Shown piece by piece: positions 31,163 through 34,085 of a DNA stretch of 34,085 nt. The stretch's first letter is position 1. Every line of letters starts with the position of its first letter. The translations under genes and the position numbers were made by a program. The notes under the pieces are model-generated. The model was not told where the DNA came from. It did no database searches and worked only from the letters and a program-made list of their open reading frames with translations. The stretch comes from JBGSST01 sp041736915 (lineage in GTDB: Bacteria > Bdellovibrionota > FAC87 > UBA2466): positions 1 through 34,085 of the forward strand of contig JBGSST010000253.1 of the NCBI GenBank assembly GCA_041736915.1, given 5' to 3'.

Positions 31163-32317
31163 ATGAAAAATCCCGTCATCCTCGACGCCGTTCGCACTCC
31201 GCTTGCCCGCCGCGGTGGATCGTATTCGGGGACCCGCCCGGATCACTTAGCCGCCACCGTCATTAATGCATTACTCACCCGCACGAAGATCAATCCGGAG
31301 AAAGTTTCCGACGTGATCCTGGGCTGCGTAACCCAAACCGGTGAGCAAGGGGCGAACCTGGCCCGTCAGGCGGCGTTGCTTTCCCATCTTCCGCAGACCG
31401 CGGCCGCCGTTACGCTGAACCGTTTGTGCGGCAGTGCCCAGCAGGCCATTCACTTCGCGGCGCAGGCCGTGGCGGCGGGCGATGTGGACTACGCCATCGG
31501 CGGCGGAGTCGAGAACATGACTCGCGTGACGATGTTCGCCGACATTGGCGGCAACTTCTCGAGTTTGAATCCGGACCTTTTGAAGAAGTACGAAATCATC
31601 ATGCAGGGTGAGTCGGCGGAACGGATTGCGACGAAGTGGGGAATTTCTCGCGCCGAGCTAGATGAGTTTAGCGCGCAAAGCCACGTAAAGGCGGGCAAGG
31701 CGATCGCCGGCGGCTACTTCAAAAGCCAATACGCCTACGTCGACGGCAAGAACGCCGCGGGTGAAGCGACGAAGCTCGAAGTCGACGAGGGCGTACGCGC
31801 CACGCCCGACATGGCGAAGATGGCTTCGCTGAAACCGGCGTTCCGCGCCGATGGCGTGATCACCGCCGCGAACAGCTCCCAGATCTCCGACGGCGCGGCC
31901 GCCGTGCTGATTGGCGACGAGGCGGTGGCGAAGGCCGACGGTTTCAAGCCGCGGGCAAAGTTTCGCGCGCGCGTAGCCATCGGAGGAGATCCCACGTTGC
32001 AGCTCGTGGAGGTGATTCCCGCGACTCAACTGGCGCTGAAAAAAGCGGGGCTCTCGCTAAAGGATATCGACGTCATCGAGATCAACGAGGCGTTCGCTTG
32101 CGTGGTGCTCGCCTGGGGTAAAGAGCTAAAGCCCGACTGGGCGAAGGTAAATCCCAACGGCGGCGCGGTGGCGCACGGTCATCCCCTCGGCGCGACCGGT
32201 GCCGCGTTGATGGCGAAGCTTTTGAACGAGCTCGAGCGAACCAACAAGCAGTTCGGCCTTCAGCTGATGTGCATCGGCCACGGCATGGCGACCGCCACGA
32301 TCATTGAGCGGGTTTAA
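31163..32317 (+). CDS. Thiolase (acetyl-CoA C-acyltransferase)
   Basis: A 384-residue thiolase. The nucleophile Cys lies in NRLCGSAQQAI, the second site in INEAFA, and His in GGAVAHGHPLGATGA. The third site reads MCIGHGMATATI, where most relatives have Gly in place of the second His, so CxGGG has become CxGHG. It joins or splits acyl-CoA with acetyl-CoA in fatty acid degradation or synthesis of short ketoacyl-CoA; direction and chain length cannot be told. AAGGAG lies before ATG 31163. It stands alone with its own promoter and overlaps the convergent MFS gene by 17 bp. Confidence 0.93.
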   Translation: MKNPVILDAVRTPLARRGGSYSGTRPDHLAATVINALLTRTKINPEKVSDVILGCVTQTGEQGANLARQAALLSHLPQTAAAVTLNRLCGSAQQAIHFAAQAVAAGDVDYAIGGGVENMTRVTMFADIGGNFSSLNPDLLKKYEIIMQGESAERIATKWGISRAELDEFSAQSHVKAGKAIAGGYFKSQYAYVDGKNAAGEATKLEVDEGVRATPDMAKMASLKPAFRADGVITAANSSQISDGAAAVLIGDEAVAKADGFKPRAKFRARVAIGGDPTLQLVEVIPATQLALKKAGLSLKDIDVIEINEAFACVVLAWGKELKPDWAKVNPNGGAVAHGHPLGATGAALMAKLLNELERTNKQFGLQLMCIGHGMATATIIERV

Positions 32318-33542
32318 CTTCGGGACGCTTTAACTGCGTCGCGATAATTACGCATCCACACAAGAGCGCGGCTCCGACGAAAAACGGAAGCCGCGCTTCC
32401 GTTTGGAATAACGTTCCCGCGACCGCGGGCCCAAACACGCGGCCCAGCGCCGCAAGCCCTTGCCCTAACCCCAGAACTCCACCCTGCTCCGTCGGGCCGA
32501 CCGAGCGCGAGAGGAAGCTCGACCACGAGGGGTTGATGATGCCCGTGCAGGCCGCCATAAAGGCCGCGTTCACTAACATGAGGGGATAGATGCCGCTTTC
32601 GCCGATGAACGGGATCGACGCGAAGGTCAGCACTAATCCAGTCGCCCCCACGGTCATCAATCGCTTCTCGCCGAAGGCCTTCACCAGTTTTCCGATGAGC
32701 CCGCCCTGCACGATGGTGGCGACCACTCCGACCACGATCAGAATGTTGGCGGTCAACAGCGCGGCCTGTTTGGCCGACTCCTGGTTCGCTCCTCCGGGTA
32801 CCGGAGGCAGCCAGTAATGTTGCACGAATAGCCCCAGCACCTGCTCCATCAGCGAAAAGGCGACGGTAAAGACCGCGATGAAGGCGAAGAGCTCTTTCAC
32901 ATTAATGTGGCGAGAGGCTCGCTTGAGGGCGGCAATCGAAAGGGGCGCCTTACCGTGACCAGGCGAAGCCGTGGACGGCCCCCCCCGCTTCTCCTTGGGG
33001 TAGGTCTCCGGCAGGTAAAAGAAAGCAAAGATTAGGTTCAACGCGGACAGGGCCGAAGCCGCGTAGGCGGGGGCCGCTAGCCCATACTGGCCCAGGTAGC
33101 CCCCCATGGCGGGCCCTAGGATGAACCCCAGGCCAAAGGCTGCCCCGATGAGCCCCATCCCCTTGGCGCGGTTTTCAGGGGTGGTAGAGTCGGCGATCAC
33201 GGCCTGAGCCGCGCCGATATTGGCCCCCCCGAACCCCGACAGCATCCGGGCGGCAAACAGCAGCCACAGAACGTCGGCCATGCCGAAAATAAAGTACCCA
33301 ATCGAGGTCAGGGCGATGCTGGTCAGAAGGACCGGCCGACGGCCTACTCGGTCGGAAAGCCGCCCCCAGAAAGGGGCGAAGAGAAACTGCATCAGGGAGA
33401 AAGAAGCCCCCAAAAGCGTGATTACGGCGGGTACCGCCCCCAAAGATTCCGCAAGAAAAGGCTGCACGGGGATAATGAGGCCGAATCCGATGAGGTCCAA
33501 CAGGACCGTGAAAAAAACGATGGCAAGAGTTCGATTTTTCAT
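32301..33542 (-). CDS. MFS drug/metabolite efflux transporter (TetA-like)
   Basis: A 413-residue protein with about 12 transmembrane helices. Motif A GRLSDRVGRRPVLL follows the second helix, and motif C-type GAAFGLGFILGPAMGG lies in helix 5, both typical of the DHA1 antiporter group that includes TetA. A long loop splits the two halves near residues 190-215. It probably exports a small molecule in exchange for protons; the substrate cannot be read. ATG 33542 (MKNRTLAIVFFTVLLD) is the family-like start; a longer frame from 33623 is not. The ribosome site is weak. A TATACT at 33575-33570 may be its -10. Confidence 0.9.
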   Translation of the reverse strand: MKNRTLAIVFFTVLLDLIGFGLIIPVQPFLAESLGAVPAVITLLGASFSLMQFLFAPFWGRLSDRVGRRPVLLTSIALTSIGYFIFGMADVLWLLFAARMLSGFGGANIGAAQAVIADSTTPENRAKGMGLIGAAFGLGFILGPAMGGYLGQYGLAAPAYAASALSALNLIFAFFYLPETYPKEKRGGPSTASPGHGKAPLSIAALKRASRHINVKELFAFIAVFTVAFSLMEQVLGLFVQHYWLPPVPGGANQESAKQAALLTANILIVVGVVATIVQGGLIGKLVKAFGEKRLMTVGATGLVLTFASIPFIGESGIYPLMLVNAAFMAACTGIINPSWSSFLSRSVGPTEQGGVLGLGQGLAALGRVFGPAVAGTLFQTEARLPFFVGAALLCGCVIIATQLKRPEVKPAQ

Positions 33543-33706
33543 GGAAATTTTAGGCTCCCGATCTGACCGAGTATAAAAGGGCCGCCCTCCCCCCGTCGAG
33601 CCCTCAAATCGCTCGCAAGCCAAGCTGGCAGCGGCTTTCCCGCTTGTGCATAGTTTGCGTGTGTGGTAGTTACCGGTGAAAATTTCCCTAAGTGGAGGAG
33701 TAGCAA

Positions 33707-34085
33707 ATGAAAAATACGTTAATCGTTTCCGCGCTCGCTTTGAGCATGTTGGCTGGACTCTCGGCGTTTGCCGGGGACAGCGAAATGGATGGCAAGGCCA
33801 AGAAGGCAGCCGTTCGCATTCAGAAGTTGGATGAAAAAGCTAAAACCATCACGACTTACGAACTAGCCGAGATGGATGCCGACATGACCCAAGAGAGCTT
33901 GGCCCGGCTTACCGAAGCTGAGCGTAAGATCAAGATCGAAGCCTACTTGCAGAAGCATGCGACCAAGGCCAACTGGGTAAAGACCGAAAAGGCCATCGCT
34001 GCTGATGCCTCCGAAATGGATAAAGGCACGTCGACGGCTGCTTGCGGCTGGGGCTGGCGTGGTGGCTGGGGCGGCGGTTGGCGCG
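33707..34085 (+). CDS. Exported small protein with Gly/Trp-rich C-terminus (partial)
   Basis: ATG 33707 has GGAGGAG seven to twelve bases upstream. The frame is open to the window edge, giving 126 codons with no stop. A signal peptide (MKNTLIVSALALSMLAGLSAFA, cleavage near Ala22) leads to a charged helical region of about 85 residues, rich in Lys, Glu and Ala. It then changes abruptly to CGWGWRGGWGGGWR, a Gly/Trp/Arg repeat that continues past the edge. I recognise no family. Such a tail could bind carbohydrate, metal or membrane surfaces, but this is only a guess. It is divergent from the MFS gene. Confidence 0.7.
   Translation, partial: MKNTLIVSALALSMLAGLSAFAGDSEMDGKAKKAAVRIQKLDEKAKTITTYELAEMDADMTQESLARLTEAERKIKIEAYLQKHATKANWVKTEKAIAADASEMDKGTSTAACGWGWRGGWGGGWR

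Overview
The window is a GC-rich, gene-dense chromosomal segment of a Gram-negative bacterium. About 34 genes were called; both edges cut through a gene. Outer-membrane barrels, lipoproteins, a PilW/PilF-like plus RodZ-like pair, many GTG/TTG starts and many family-less exported proteins suggest a deltaproteobacteria-like lineage, with Bdellovibrionota/Oligoflexia as my best guess. That placement is inferred from gene style; there is no rRNA or other marker here. I see no insertion sequence, prophage, tRNA or CRISPR array.

Layout. 1-2298 (-) is a membrane-fused spermidine-synthase-like protein running off the left edge. 2632-5389 (+) is a signalling pair: a VWA protein, then a zinc-ribbon/Ser-Thr kinase/zinc-ribbon/FHA protein, separated by a REP-like palindrome. 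5392-9555 holds a zinc-ribbon methyltransferase, an exported barrel-like protein, the pilW/pilF-like TPR lipoprotein and rodZ-like pair, and a small coiled-coil protein. 9727-14835 is rich in exported proteins: an unknown secreted protein, a secreted kinase-fold protein, a 761-residue lipoprotein with Ser-Gly and Thr-Pro linkers and Cys clusters, and a barrel-like protein. 14832-17311 has a GT4 glycosyltransferase divergent from msrA, then an exported peptidase-like protein whose HExxH motif has become HGLAH.

17296-21193 (-) is a chain of coupled genes: a 49-residue lipoprotein candidate and a 402-residue exported protein, then bcp peroxiredoxin, a methyltransferase and a GT87-like membrane protein. 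The bcp ribosome binding site lies in a perfect inverted repeat. 21349-22688 (+) is pyrF-pyrE, which meets the opposing operon at a terminator whose arms carry both stop codons. 22714-27201 (-) reads phnD-phnC-phnE, a YdjM-like membrane protein, a DUF423 protein and a CoA-binding protein. 27387-34085 has a HAD phosphatase, a ClC transporter, an exported GH15 glucoamylase, a thiolase, an MFS transporter and the start of a small exported Gly/Trp-rich protein.

Two themes recur. Several genes without a Shine-Dalgarno have a -10-like hexamer ending 6-7 bases before the start codon, as expected for leaderless mRNAs. Several convergent gene pairs overlap at their 3' ends, one by 76 bp. The strongest leads for new biology are the VWA/kinase-FHA pair, the secreted kinase-fold protein, the bcp leader hairpin and the coupled lipoprotein/exported pair. 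I see no complete undescribed system that I can name with confidence.
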